From Lepidurus packardi (taxonomy: Eukaryota; Arthropoda; Branchiopoda; Notostraca; Triopsidae), in the NCBI GenBank assembly GCA_023053545.1, contig JAKZAN010000001.1:888565-952564 (forward strand): 64,000 bases of DNA, written 5' to 3'. The notes under the pieces are model-generated. The model saw nothing but the letters and a program-made list of their open reading frames with translations, was not told the origin of the DNA and searched no databases. Shown here one piece after another: positions 28,789 to 40,700 of this stretch (the stretch's first letter is position 1; each line of letters opens with the position of its first letter). The position numbers and the translations under genes are program-made.

Positions 28789-31700
28789 ATTATATACCCT
28801 TTAACATACTTTTTATCGTAAATTCCTTACCCCTATTTTTCCTACAATTTTTTTTTTTTTTTTTTATATTATATTATATTATATACCCTTTAACATACTT
28901 TTTATCGTAAATTCCTTACCCCTATTTTTTCCTACATTTTTTTTTTTTTTTTTTTTTAGATATTATATACCCTTTAACATACTTTTTATCGTAAATTCCT
29001 TACCCCTATTTTTTCCAACATATATATTTATTTTTTTTTTTTTTTTTTTTTATATATATAAATGACAACGTTTTTCTTGGAGCTTTGCCCAGAGGCCAAA
29101 AGGTACCAGGGTGTTCAGTCTTCCTGTCCAAGAAAAGTCAGGACGGGTCTGTCGTTTCCCATTTGCATAGCATTGTCACCGAGATTGCTGGCCGACTTGG
29201 ACTTTGGAGCTTTTGGACAGAACTGGGCTAGGAAAGCTAGGCTGGGCTTAAAACTAAGTTAGGCGTACAAAAAAAAATCTTATTTATTCTTTTTTTTTGG
29301 CTGACCAAAACTTTTAACTTTTTACCACTTCTAGGAGTTTTGTTCCATTTCCCCTTTTCTTTCTTTCTTTCTTGGGGGGGGTATGCCTGTAAAGAGTCTA
29401 CAATGGAAGAAATTGTAGTGGTATGCAAATGAGGTCTAACGGGGTGAGTTAGGCCTGGCCTAGTGGAAAAATGAAGTCGTTAACGTGAGTCGTTAAGTGG
29501 GGAACAAACCAGGCTTGGAGACTATGCATTGCCATGCTTTGCGCTTCTTTTTTGAAGCGAAGGTTAGGAATTGCATAGCCAAGTGGGCCGAAAGGATGGA
29601 TGGAGAGCCCCTTTTTAGCTCCAATGCTGGCCTCTTCTTTATGAATGGCGTTCATTAAGCCTCTGTTTGTGCTGGTTGGGCGGCTAGTGGGAAAGTTCAT
29701 GTTAGCAATAGAGCGCAAGCAATTTAAAAAGAGATTGCTAAGTGCTCCCGCAGCAATTTCTGCCCTGCTCAATAAATCGAGTTCGTTTCAATTGGTCCAG
29801 AATTTATTTATTTATTTTTTTTGGGGGGGGAGTAGACTTTGGTCTTATTTTCGGCTTATTTTAGTCGTATTTTAGGGCCCAGAATGAATACTAGGAAAAA
29901 ATTAAACGGTTCCGTTCGAAGCGAAAGGTCGAAAATTGCTGCAGAAACGTTTGGCTTTGATCCTCGCTTTAAGTTCCGTTGCAGCATTTTTGCTCGACTC
30001 TGCAATGGAAGAGCTAATGTTCGTTTTTTCTTTCCAACGTCGAATCGACACCCAAAACTAGTGTCACGGAGACTTTTTTTGGGGGGGGGGGAGGGGGGAT
30101 CGAGCGACTGATGCGTTTCTAACGTGGGAAATCGCGTTTGGTGATTATGCGAAAAACTGGAGAACTGGGGGTTTGTGGCGAAAAATTCGATGGCAGTAAT
30201 GTATGCGAACGCTATCGATTTTTATGATTATTTTTTTTAAGCAAAAAATTCTTTGATATTTCTGCAAGGAACGGAAGAAATTTGTATAATCCAGAAAAGG
30301 TGATTTACATAACTTGCAGCTTTCGCGAAAATCCTCAATACCCCCGTGGGGATGACGTCTAAACTTTGCCCAACTTTTTGATTTCATTTAGAATTTATGG
30401 AAATTTCTGCGGCTTTTTTTTTTAGTAAACTGCGAATTAATTTTGTCTAAAAATGAATTGAATTTGTAGGTTAGTTAAATTATAAATAGTTTCTGCACTG
30501 GTCGTCTAGTACTTTGGAATAATTTAATTTACTGAAGTGATGTTGTAAGATTAGTTTTAATTTTAAGTGTGTATATTTCTTTCTAACTTCAAGAATTCCG
30601 TCGTTATGTAGGTAGAAAGTTTATAAAGAACACATTCCAACGCTAAATTATAGGAATTTCACCCTTAAAGCAGTTGAGGAGCCAATAAGGATCATAATTC
30701 CATGCTAACGTGTAGGAATTTCGCCTTTTGTGCAATAGTAAAGACCATAAGCACCAGAATCCAATGCTAAACTACGGGAATTTCGCCCTAATGGCTACAA
30801 AAAGACCATTAAGCTTAAGGAGCCGGACCGTAGTTTACTTGATAACTTTTATATTTTATCTATTAAACTGAACATTTGGAGTGAATCTAGCTGTCCTTTC
30901 GATTGAAATGGAATTTGTATATCGATATATCATAAGTTTCCTAAGGTATTCGAAAGGTATTTGAGGCAAGAATTGAGACAGAAAACGTTCGATTTTGAAA
31001 CCAGGCGCGTAGTGGGGCAGTATTGCCTGGTTCAACGACGCAGTAATGCTTTACGAATGTCTGTGTTGAAAGTTCTAACCACCGTGGTTATAACATCTTA
31101 CGTTTCCGTCTCCATGGCAGTCGTGTAGTAGTTTCTGCGCTTTTGTTTCCTTCCTTTCTTGTTTTCTGACGCTTCAGAGCTTGTGTTTGAAGTAGAAGTT
31201 GTGGTTGTAGTTGTGGCTTTGGCTTTGCTCTGATGCAACGTTTGCACTGTATATGAAACAAAGTAGACTTTAAGACAGACAACTGGGATGGGTCTTGGGG
31301 GATTTTGCCTGTTTCGTTCTTACCCATGAGAGTTAAGGGAGATGGGGGGACAAGCAAAGCAGGATTGGCTTTGCATAGGATAGCCAGTTTTCAAACAAGT
31401 TATTTGGGAGCAAGATGCAAGGTTTCTTCTTGTTTTGGGTGCTTGTGGTATAGTGGCTCGAGGTAATGCCTTTCCAAGCCGTCTTCTCTTTACCCAAAGC
31501 CACCCCACTCCTCTGTGTAGTTACTGGAGGGCAAAAGGTAGCCTGCAAACAAAAGTTGGAAGGTAGTGGTGATGTGCAGCGACATGTAAAGAGGATTTGC
31601 ATATACTTTGAGGGGTTGGATGTGGATAAAGCGCTGCTGGGAGCAGAGACAACACGTTATGTTGCGTGCTCGGTCGGCTGTGTGCTGGAACAAGGAACGC

Positions 31701-34700
31701 GAGAGGAAAAGTACACAGAGTACGCTAAGATACGCTTGCCCTACGCAACGTTAATATCTTCACTCTTGCGTTAAACCCATGCTCTTCTTAGAATACATTC
31801 ATCTTCGATGAGTGAAAGGTCTCGGGAACTCAGAGAGAGAGAGAAAACGAAACCGATTCAGACGAGCTTTCTGATTTAAATAGAACCGTATTTCTTAAAT
31901 TTGGTGGGAGAAAACTAGGTTTCTGTGTTTTAATGTTTCTGTGTTTTAAGATAAGCGAGTTTGAAAGTATGCTGAATGACGGCGTATTTCTTTCTCTTTC
32001 TTTTACTCGAGCATGACAAGAAGAAATTTTCCTGTAATTTCTTAATTTCGGACTTGAGAGAGTACGTTTTGAATTAAGAAAATTAATGACGAAATCAGGG
32101 TAATTAAGCAAGGAATAAATCCTGAAGAACTGGGTAATTTCTGTAACGTCTTTGTTGCCCTCGAACGGTTGCAATATATGTTTGCACAATTACTTCAGTT
32201 TCGGAGAAATGATTTATTAGGTATTGTTTGAACCCAAATTCTCCGTGAAAGATTACTCAAGCGTGGAATAATATCTAATTCTCCATATTTCGTGTTAATT
32301 CAAAGTAACTCACGATAAATTCTACTTAAACATTTCTGTCACAAATTCCTGTGAAGTAGCATCCCTTTAACAGAAATACGGTGTGTTTTAATCAGAGATT
32401 TTTGTAACAAAGTTTGCTACTGCCCTCCGATAGGGAAACTACCTTCATTTCTTAGGGCAACGCGACACAAGGCGACACAGTGGTAAAGCTATATTAAAAA
32501 GTACGTCACAAGGGTACGTTAGGTTAGGCGTCCTTCTGTCGGAGTTCTTGTGACGTATTTTTTAAATACAGCTTACGCACTTTATAATCTCGTTGGCGTT
32601 TAGCCAATGAGCAGGGACTTTTTAAACTCGAAATTCTAGTGATCCTTTAAAGGTTATGGACGTGGCGTCCTTATGTCGGGTCCCGGCGTCCTTGTGTCGG
32701 GTACACGGAGTCCTTTAGTCGAGTCATCCTTGTGTCTACACCCCATTTGCATAAATAAAATTACAGAATTACTTCACGGCCCCCAAAAATAGATCCATTT
32801 TTATCGTAACTCGACTGGCTTATTATGAAGAAATTGTGATGTGAAAGTGTTTTCGGAGTGAAAACTTGGACTTACCATGATTTTCTTATGTGCGTTGGCC
32901 TTTCGTGGAAATTCTAATCGAAAAGGGCTTAGGAAACAGAAAGAATCTTATATTTCTACAGATATTTTTCGGCACCGGTAAACTTCTTTGAAATAATTTG
33001 TCTCGCATTATGCCACGTGTCGTTCCGGATTTTCATTCTGTAAACAAAACTCGGTTTATGACAATAGGTTTAAACAAGTCCAAAGCAATAGGCATCAGGA
33101 AAATTTCTAAGACAGTTGTAATAATCTGTCTAGTTCCAAACTCTTTTGCTTCTAAACTTCTAGATATTTGGATTGAAATCTGCGAACCCAAAATAAAATA
33201 TAAAAAGCGTTTTTCGAACAGAACGACCCCTTTCTTAAGGGGCAGCAGTACCGGCCGTATTTCTACGCTTTTCATTACTTTTCCGCTTGGACTTTGGCTT
33301 TTGTGAAGCGTCTTGGCCTCGTATATGTATCCACCACTTCAATTCAAGCGAACTCTGGGTGATGGCTGGCTTAAAGACTGTGTATAAAAGCTATTTGCCT
33401 TAACCGTTTGAAATTTTGAGGAGCGAAGAGAAAAGCGTATTGGTGCCGTTATTTCTGCCAAGGCTTTAAGGGAAAAGGCAAGACGAAATGGGGTGAAATT
33501 CATGTGATTGAATTTCCCTCCTTTTCGGCGAATTTTATTTCTTTCTCGATAAACGCGTTTATTTTTTGTTCTATTTCCATGGACAAACGGTTTTCTGTCC
33601 TACGGAACATACTTGACGGTTTTACTCCCGTAGTTCAACATAAGGAAGGACTACCTCGTGGTAGGTTTACAATGCGACAGAAATGTAGCCAGGCTGCATC
33701 CCTTGTGGCGTTTTTTCTCGCTCCCGAAATTATCCCCGTTTTATGCGCTCCCCGGAGACTTTGTGTTGTAACTCCGTTTTTCTGCTTTCCTTTTTCCTGT
33801 GGAGATCACTTCGTGGCAATTTATTGTCGCTGTATATGTTGTTTCTTCTTTCTTTTTCTGCGGGCGAGACGAAGCTTTCCAGAACTGCGGGTAGGGGGAA
33901 GGGGGCGTGGTCTCTTGGGGTTGTAGTGCGTCGTTTATACGACCAGTACTGGAAGGGGGAGGTATTTTCAACAGGTTTATAGCCCCGTGGTTTTATATAC
34001 ACCCGACTGGTATTATGATGTGTGGAAATTATCGCACGTAAACGCTTTGAGCCCGATAGAGTGCCGTTCGACTCACTATCTCTTTTAACGACGGATAGCT
34101 GTGTAACAACAGGTCTTCCAGAAGGGAGTTTATGGATGCAGGTTTAGTTCGCTGCTTTACGTCCGATGGTAATTGAGTGGGTTTGTTCGATTGCTTGAAA
34201 TTACGCCCGAAACAGGCGCACATGTTGGGCGAAATTTACTCGCAAAGGAAATATATGACTCATGAGTAGGAGCATGTTTGGGTGAGCGCGAGTTGCAGGC
34301 CTATCACTCTGGACGGAACACAGCGGCGGCTCGGCTGGTACCAAAGGTCTAATCGCCGTCGCTCATAGATACGGGGCCGTTTCTGGATCCCTTACCGCTT
34401 AGTATACTGTGGCGTGATGGTACGGGAACGCACAAACACTCTGAACGTGCATGAAATTCTTGCAAAAGCTCTTGGTAGTAATGTAGCTCGTGTGACCAGG
34501 AATTGCAAGACAGTCTCACATTTCTTACTTTTTCTTTTATTAATTTACCAAATTGTAAGTAATCAAGGGAAGAAAAATAAGATTGAGATTGCGAAGAAAG
34601 TAAAGCCGCAAATTGAAAACTGTCATCGTCTACGTATTATTATATTATAATGTTATTATTATATTATTATTATTATTATATTATTATTATTATTATTATT

Positions 34701-37700
34701 ATTGTATGTAATGTTTAAGACGAATTGCATAGGAGTTGAATTGGAAAGGCTGAATTTGAGTTGCACCCTGGTGTGCGTGGAACCAATGCGCGTTCATATA
34801 CACCCCATATAAAGCACGTGCGCCTCCTTGCGGAAGCGTGGATGCAACAAGCTATGCTATATTTTGCCTTAACAAAGGCATTGATCAATGAAACCGAAAA
34901 TGAGGGCAGGAATAAAATTCGAAAAGTTACACAGAACAACTACATGCCGATGATTCTCTAAGAATCGAATCGCTCTCAGCGATATGACCTGAACCGATGA
35001 TGAATCTCTAAGAATCGAATCGCTTTCAGCGATATGACCTGAACCGATACGGAAGACTCTTCGATCTCGAACTCGTAAGGTTTCAAAATGGAAAGTGTGT
35101 TGTGGAACAGACCAAATTAGGTGTCCTGACTGAACAAGCCCTATGTCCATTATCCATATTAACTGAGTAATTAGTTATTCAGTAAAATAGCCCCGCCTCT
35201 TTCCTCCAAACTTCCCTATCCTAACACCGTTGGGTGACAGCTAGCCGAAGACCTAGCGACTTTATCTTTGAGCACATCCGTTATCGATCCTCCGATTCAT
35301 AGGGGCGGTATCATTGTCTTTCTTTTGAATGCTCAAACAAGTCTGTAGGCGCTTTGGTTAATTTACAAGCTCCATCACAGAAAACTGACTTTTCTTCACG
35401 CCGTGGACTTGCGGGCCCCGCTTTGCAGCAAGCGTTCCCCGCATAGTCGGAGCCGCCTCGCGCGTCCCACTGCCAGGGGATGTGCGCTCTCGCTTGCCGA
35501 ACCGAACATGCCCAATGGCCCTCGGCCAAAGCGTGGTTCTCGGCCCGGCAGGACGGCGATCGCACGATGGCGCAAAGAAAGCCACGGGTTTATTATAGCG
35601 TTTTTAAATTAACCAAAGTCTTTCTTTTGAATGCTTAGACAAGTCTGTAGGTGCTTTGGTTAATTTACTAGCTCCATCACAGAAAACTGACTTTTCTTCA
35701 CGCCGTGGACTTGCGGGCCCCGCTATGCAGCAAGCGTTCCCCGCATAGTCGGAACCGCCTCGCGCGTCCCACTGCCAGGGGACGTGGGCCCCGCTTGGCA
35801 GCAAGCGTTCCCCGCATAGTCGGAACCGCCTCGCGCGTCCGACTGCCAGGGGACGTGGGCCCCGCTTGGCAGCAAGCGTTCCCCGCATAGTCGGAGCCGC
35901 CCCGCGCGTCCCACTGCCAGGGGATGTGGGCTCTCGCTTGCCGAGCCGAACGTGCTTAAAGGCCCTCAAGCCCGGTTCTCGGCCCGGCAGGACGGCGATC
36001 GCATGACGGCGCGAAGCAAAAGTCACGGTTTTATAAAAGCGTTATTAAATTAACCAAAGCACCTACAGACTTGTTACAGCATTCAAAATAAAGGTAATTG
36101 TACGGTCCGTATGCATTGGGCGATGGCTTTGGTCTGTTCTAAAACATGAATTTTTGGGAATTTTGAAACCTTACTCGCCCTTTAAGTGCTTCCCAAAGTT
36201 TGGGCTCCCGTTCCCGTTGACTATTAGTCGGAAGGTACTTTGGGTATACTTGGAAGTATTCCTTTTTGGGCTTATTCGTGGGAGAGAGCCGGGTAAGGTC
36301 CCTGCGGCTTCGTTAGGGGGCGCTGTACTCTCTCTCTCTTCTTTACCCCCCATCAGGGAGCAATTCGCGTCGTTTTCTATTGATAAACGACGCTATCGAT
36401 GTCAGGATTGTTCGCTCTACGTCAATATGCTGTTGGATGGTGCAGCAACCCTCTTGGTTATTAATTACCTTCCAAATTCTGGACTTTTCCTGGATCTTTT
36501 TTTCAGAAGCCGGTAATCTTCCAGGAAGAGGAGGAGTAATCGGAGGGTCGATGCTTCCGAACAGGGAGAGAAAAAATCCAAAGAAAAAAAATGGGGAAAA
36601 AGCGATATTTCGCGCAGGGGTAGTTTCTTCATGTGTAGGCATTCCATTCAAGTAAGAAATTGATGTTGCCAAAAGCTTGTCTCTAAAACTGGTACATCAT
36701 TGATCAAGACCTAAGAGAGGTATAAAATGCTTTCCTTTCAAGGGATTTTTGCTCCCACCCCTCCTAATCTCCAAGCCAAGAAGTTCCATTCCTTAGACTG
36801 TTCCCCCACCCCTTCTTACTTAACGCCCATCATTATTTCCTTGTCCAAGTCAGCGTCGAGAAGAAAAAGCAGCAGCAGACGAGAAAGACGTCTTGATTAC
36901 ATACACAGAGTCCCCTATTCTCTCCAAACCGCCCCCACCGCACCCCATCTCACCCCACGTCACTTGGTGTGTGATGTGTTTGGCGCACGTGGGGGAGGTC
37001 CTTTTCTTTTGGGGTTGGTAGATCCTTACAGTCTAGGAAGAAAAGGAGGCAGTGAAACGTAAATGGTAAATGATGGGATTTTCCGTCTTGGGTTTTGAGC
37101 AGAATTTTTTTTTTAAATAAGAAAAATAATAAGCAAAACGAAATCTACCATCGAAGAAATGGAATATTGACAAAAGGGAAAGTGTGTGGTATGAAGGAAA
37201 GCTGCATGAGGTAATGCCTTATGGAAATTTCTGCCGGTACTCTGTCCTTCTAGTAATAATGGTTCTTCGGGTGGTCGCTGTGAGAAAATGGATTTTTTTG
37301 GGAAGAGCTGGGTGTGCACAGGTTATGAGGGGTTTGTCTTTCTTTGATTTTGGCGAAGGAGTATTTTTTTTATTTATTTTTATTTTTGGGGGGTATGATG
37401 GAGGCGAAAGAGCGGAAGTATATAAAACGCAGGGGAGCAGAAGGACGAGAGAGGGAGGACGTTATAGATGCTGAAAGGAACGATGGATAAAGCTAAGTGG
37501 ATTGGGCATCCAGTGCACCTGCTGTGCCGCTTGTCCTCGAGTCCCTCCTTCATCGTGTGATGAAGGGTGGCTTGTGCTAAGCTCCAGCCTACTGGCTTGG
37601 TATAGAGTTAGAGAGTAGAGTAGAGAGGCAGACTTCCTTCGCCTAGAAATATAAAGCAGATATGTAATGAAGTTGTCCAGCGCACCTGCCTACCGCACCA

Positions 37701-40700
37701 TCTTGAACAATCGAACCCTTGACTGACCCTGATCTGTTGCTGTTGTCAATACGATCAGGAGGAAAACTCGGGGGCCTTTTCCAGCGAGCGTGCTGCTGAC
37801 ACGGACAGAATGGCTTTAGCTTAAAAGATCGACACAGAAATCCTGACAGTGTCATTCCTTCACGCTTTTTTTTCATGTCAAGTTACTATCCAAAAGGATA
37901 ACTCGATTTGAGGAAAGAAAAAAAAGTAAAGTAGTTCGAGGCCCAGCCTACCCACTCCCAGCTAACCGTCCAGGTCATAGGTTCAGTAAGGCCCATTGAA
38001 GCAATTTTGACGTTTGCTATCTTTGATTTTTCTCTACGACCTACGGCGCTTAAACGAGAACTCGATTTAAAAAAGCAATAGCGTACGACATCAGCACAAG
38101 TTCTGCCCCTTTACTCGCCCACTTTTCTTGAACTAGACAAGGTCGAAAAGTAGATGAAGAAGACCATAGTCTACAAACGTCCGGACCGCGGCATGCTCAC
38201 AGGACATGGTCCTCGCGACATTACCCACGTTGTAAGTCATGCACTACGTCAGGGGGCTTGGCCTATTGGTCATTGGGGCGGGGCCAGTTTACCGCCAAAC
38301 TGTCACCTACTTTTCTCAGCGGCTGTTTACCGTAGAAAGACATGCGATACGTCAGAAGAACGTGGTACTCGCGACATTACCCACGTTGTACGTCATGCAC
38401 TACGTCAGGGGGCTTGGCCTATTGGTCATTGGGGCGGGGCCAGTTTACCGCCAAACTGTCACCTACTTTTCTCAGCGGCTGTTTATCGTAGAAAGACAGG
38501 CGAAACGTCAGAAGAACGTGGTACTCGCGACATTAGCCACGTTGTAAGTCATGCACTACGTCAGGGGGCTTAGCCTATTGGTCCTGCCAAGGCCATTGGG
38601 GCGGGGCCAGTGTGCCGCCAAACTGTCACCTACTTTTCTCAGCGGCTGTTTACCGTAGAAAGACATGCGATACGTCAGAAGAACGTGGTACTCGCGACAT
38701 TGCCCACGTTGTAAGTCATGCACTACGTCAGGGGGCTTGACTTATTAGTCCTGCCAAGGTCATTGGGGCGGGGCCAGTTTACCGCCAAACTGTCACCTAC
38801 TTTTCTCAGCGGCTGTTCATCGTAGAAAGACATGCGATACGTCAGAAGAACGTGGGTTTCACGCCGCAACTTAATATCTATATATCCGGACGGCCTTTTT
38901 TGTGATTTTTTTTTATCTTATTCTCGTTTTTGGCTTTTTTAAGAAGTTCCGAGGAAAGTCGTCTCCTTTTTATGTAACCTTTGGTTTCGCGTTGTTAAAT
39001 AATCGTTTTCTGCCAAGAGTGGGCAAGTTGGCAGTCCTTTGTTGTCGTCAACGTGTTTTCTTGCATATGAAACTAATGTCGCCGTCTATGTTTTTTATCA
39101 CCAGGGCCGTTACCAGACCCTAACCCTGCCACGGATGCTGGTCACGTGAGCCCCGCAGGCGATGCGGAGGCTGAATTTGAGGACGAGGAAGTTGGTAAGC
39201 CCCAAACTCATTTCTATTTTACTTTTCGAGCCTATTTTCCGTCCTTTTAGCCAAAAGGGAAGTGAGGACCAAGTTCTTTTAAGAAATTGCGGGGGTACAA
39301 TGAATAGAAATCCCTAATAAGGGGATTCTTAAGGTTGCAGAGGGGTTCAAAATAGTCTTGGATTTCCATCTAATGGAGCTATGCTCCCCCTTGAAAACGA
39401 TCTCGACTCGCGAAGAGAGCGAGCGAGAGAGGGGGAATGGGGGGAATGAAAATGGTAAGGAAGCCGGGGCTTGAACAGGGACAATGATTGGATATGACAC
39501 TATCCATCAAGCCAATGTCTTTACTCTTAACTCCTCCCACCAAATAAACATTTTTCTCTGATGCAAAAAAGCAACGGTCATCAAAAATGGTAAACCAGCT
39601 TTTCACTCCTCGGTTTGAAATACTCCAAAGCTATCAACCCCCCAATCCTCTTCCTCTCTTTCTCTCTATAGCTATCGATCTCTTCCAGCAAAAGTTATAT
39701 TTGCATGGGAGGTACGCCCCGTGGACCCGGTAAGGTACTGGCGACTCTAAAACGCGCGACAGATTTATATGTCGGTCATAAACTAAGGGGGAACGAAGGT
39801 TGAATCATGGGTTTGTACCAAAAACCTGGCCCGGGAGGTGATATCTCTGCCATTCCTTCAGCTCAGTTTGCTCCGCTGCCGATTGATTTCGATTTTTTTT
39901 TATTTTTTTTATTTTTTTTATTTTTTTATTTAACACTCCAGTTTCCCGTTTTGCCTCCAGCAAATCTTACCCTCTTCCTCCCAAGAAAAAAGTGACTCCA
40001 ACTATCACTCGCCGTGCTGATACTACTAAATGATATTTCTGGAGCTTCTTTGCGTGCCATTACTCTTCCTTCTACCCGTCTTTTGCCGCCCCGGGGTAGC
40101 CTAACCGCCACCCCATCCATTCTGCCCGGTCTGTTCGTTCAAACCGAGAAAAAGTTGTTGCCACGACTCGGATGACTCGATTTGTCCACAGAATATGGAC
40201 TTGTCAATGAGGGGTGACAAACAAAAGGGGCGGGTCTTCCCAGATATTTTTATCGGGAAATTTTTCATATAGCTCAATGACTGTCTTATTTTTTATGTTT
40301 TTTGGGGGGATGGGATGAGTTGAGATTTTTTGGCGAATTGGCGAATATTGCCTCGATTGGCGAGAACGTTTGGATTTCCGTCTGTCAGCAGAAGAAATAA
40401 CGGGTGAGGAGGCCAGGATTAAGGGTCCAGTAGATATTTTCTTGTGTACTGGAAGTACGCGTCTAAACGGAAGTTTTCCGGAAGATTTTTTTTCCTTTTT
40501 ACGACACAGAATATTATAAAGAATCTTAAAAAAAAAGGAAAAAAAAAAAGAAAGTATTTTGTTAGCATAGTTGGGGCTGGGGGATCAATAGGGGCACATC
40601 ACAAGGGTGGCAACAGGGATATAACAGACCACCCCGAAGGAATTTTTTTTTTTTTTTTTTTTTTATTAAAGCAAAAGGAACAAAGGGACAAACCCTTTGC

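Larger units (their letters stand above)
29060..34960. other. Intron DNA, largely unique; no supported gene
   Basis: Contains scattered ATTTCTGC words, a degenerate 'ggaatttcgccct' motif three times at 30650-30790, a cluster of the 'gtccttatgtcggg' family at 32,460-32,745 and an (ATT)n microsatellite at about 34640-34702. Short ORFs show no recognised domain, apart from the weak cases listed separately. Confidence 0.4.
3759..39104 (+). other. Giant TIMELESS intron 8 (about 35.3 kb) with nested antisense gene
   Basis: The intron runs from donor gtaagt (3759) to acceptor 'tatcaccag' (39104). It holds a complete six-exon LRR membrane-protein gene on the minus strand (4283-19412). Nearly all of the rest is tandem or dispersed repeats. 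The two flanking exons join in phase (Gly-Pro-Leu), so the distance is real in this assembly. Confidence 0.88.

Noticed and set aside
33504..34002. Overlapping ORFs of 76-140 codons on both strands
   Set aside because: No recognised motif, open on both strands, no splice context; probably chance in a GC-richer patch.
35311..36026. GC-rich ORFs up to 140 codons on both strands at 35.3-36.0 kb
   Set aside because: They lie in the foldback element and follow its internal 71-nt repeats; no transposase motif is present.
37680..37760. 'aatcgaaccctt' as a tRNA B box
   Set aside because: No A box at the right distance and no acceptor-stem pairing on either strand.
38154..38573. Plus-strand ORF of 139 codons with internal repeats
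   Set aside because: It is produced by the 156-167-nt satellite; the protein repeat simply follows the DNA repeat.
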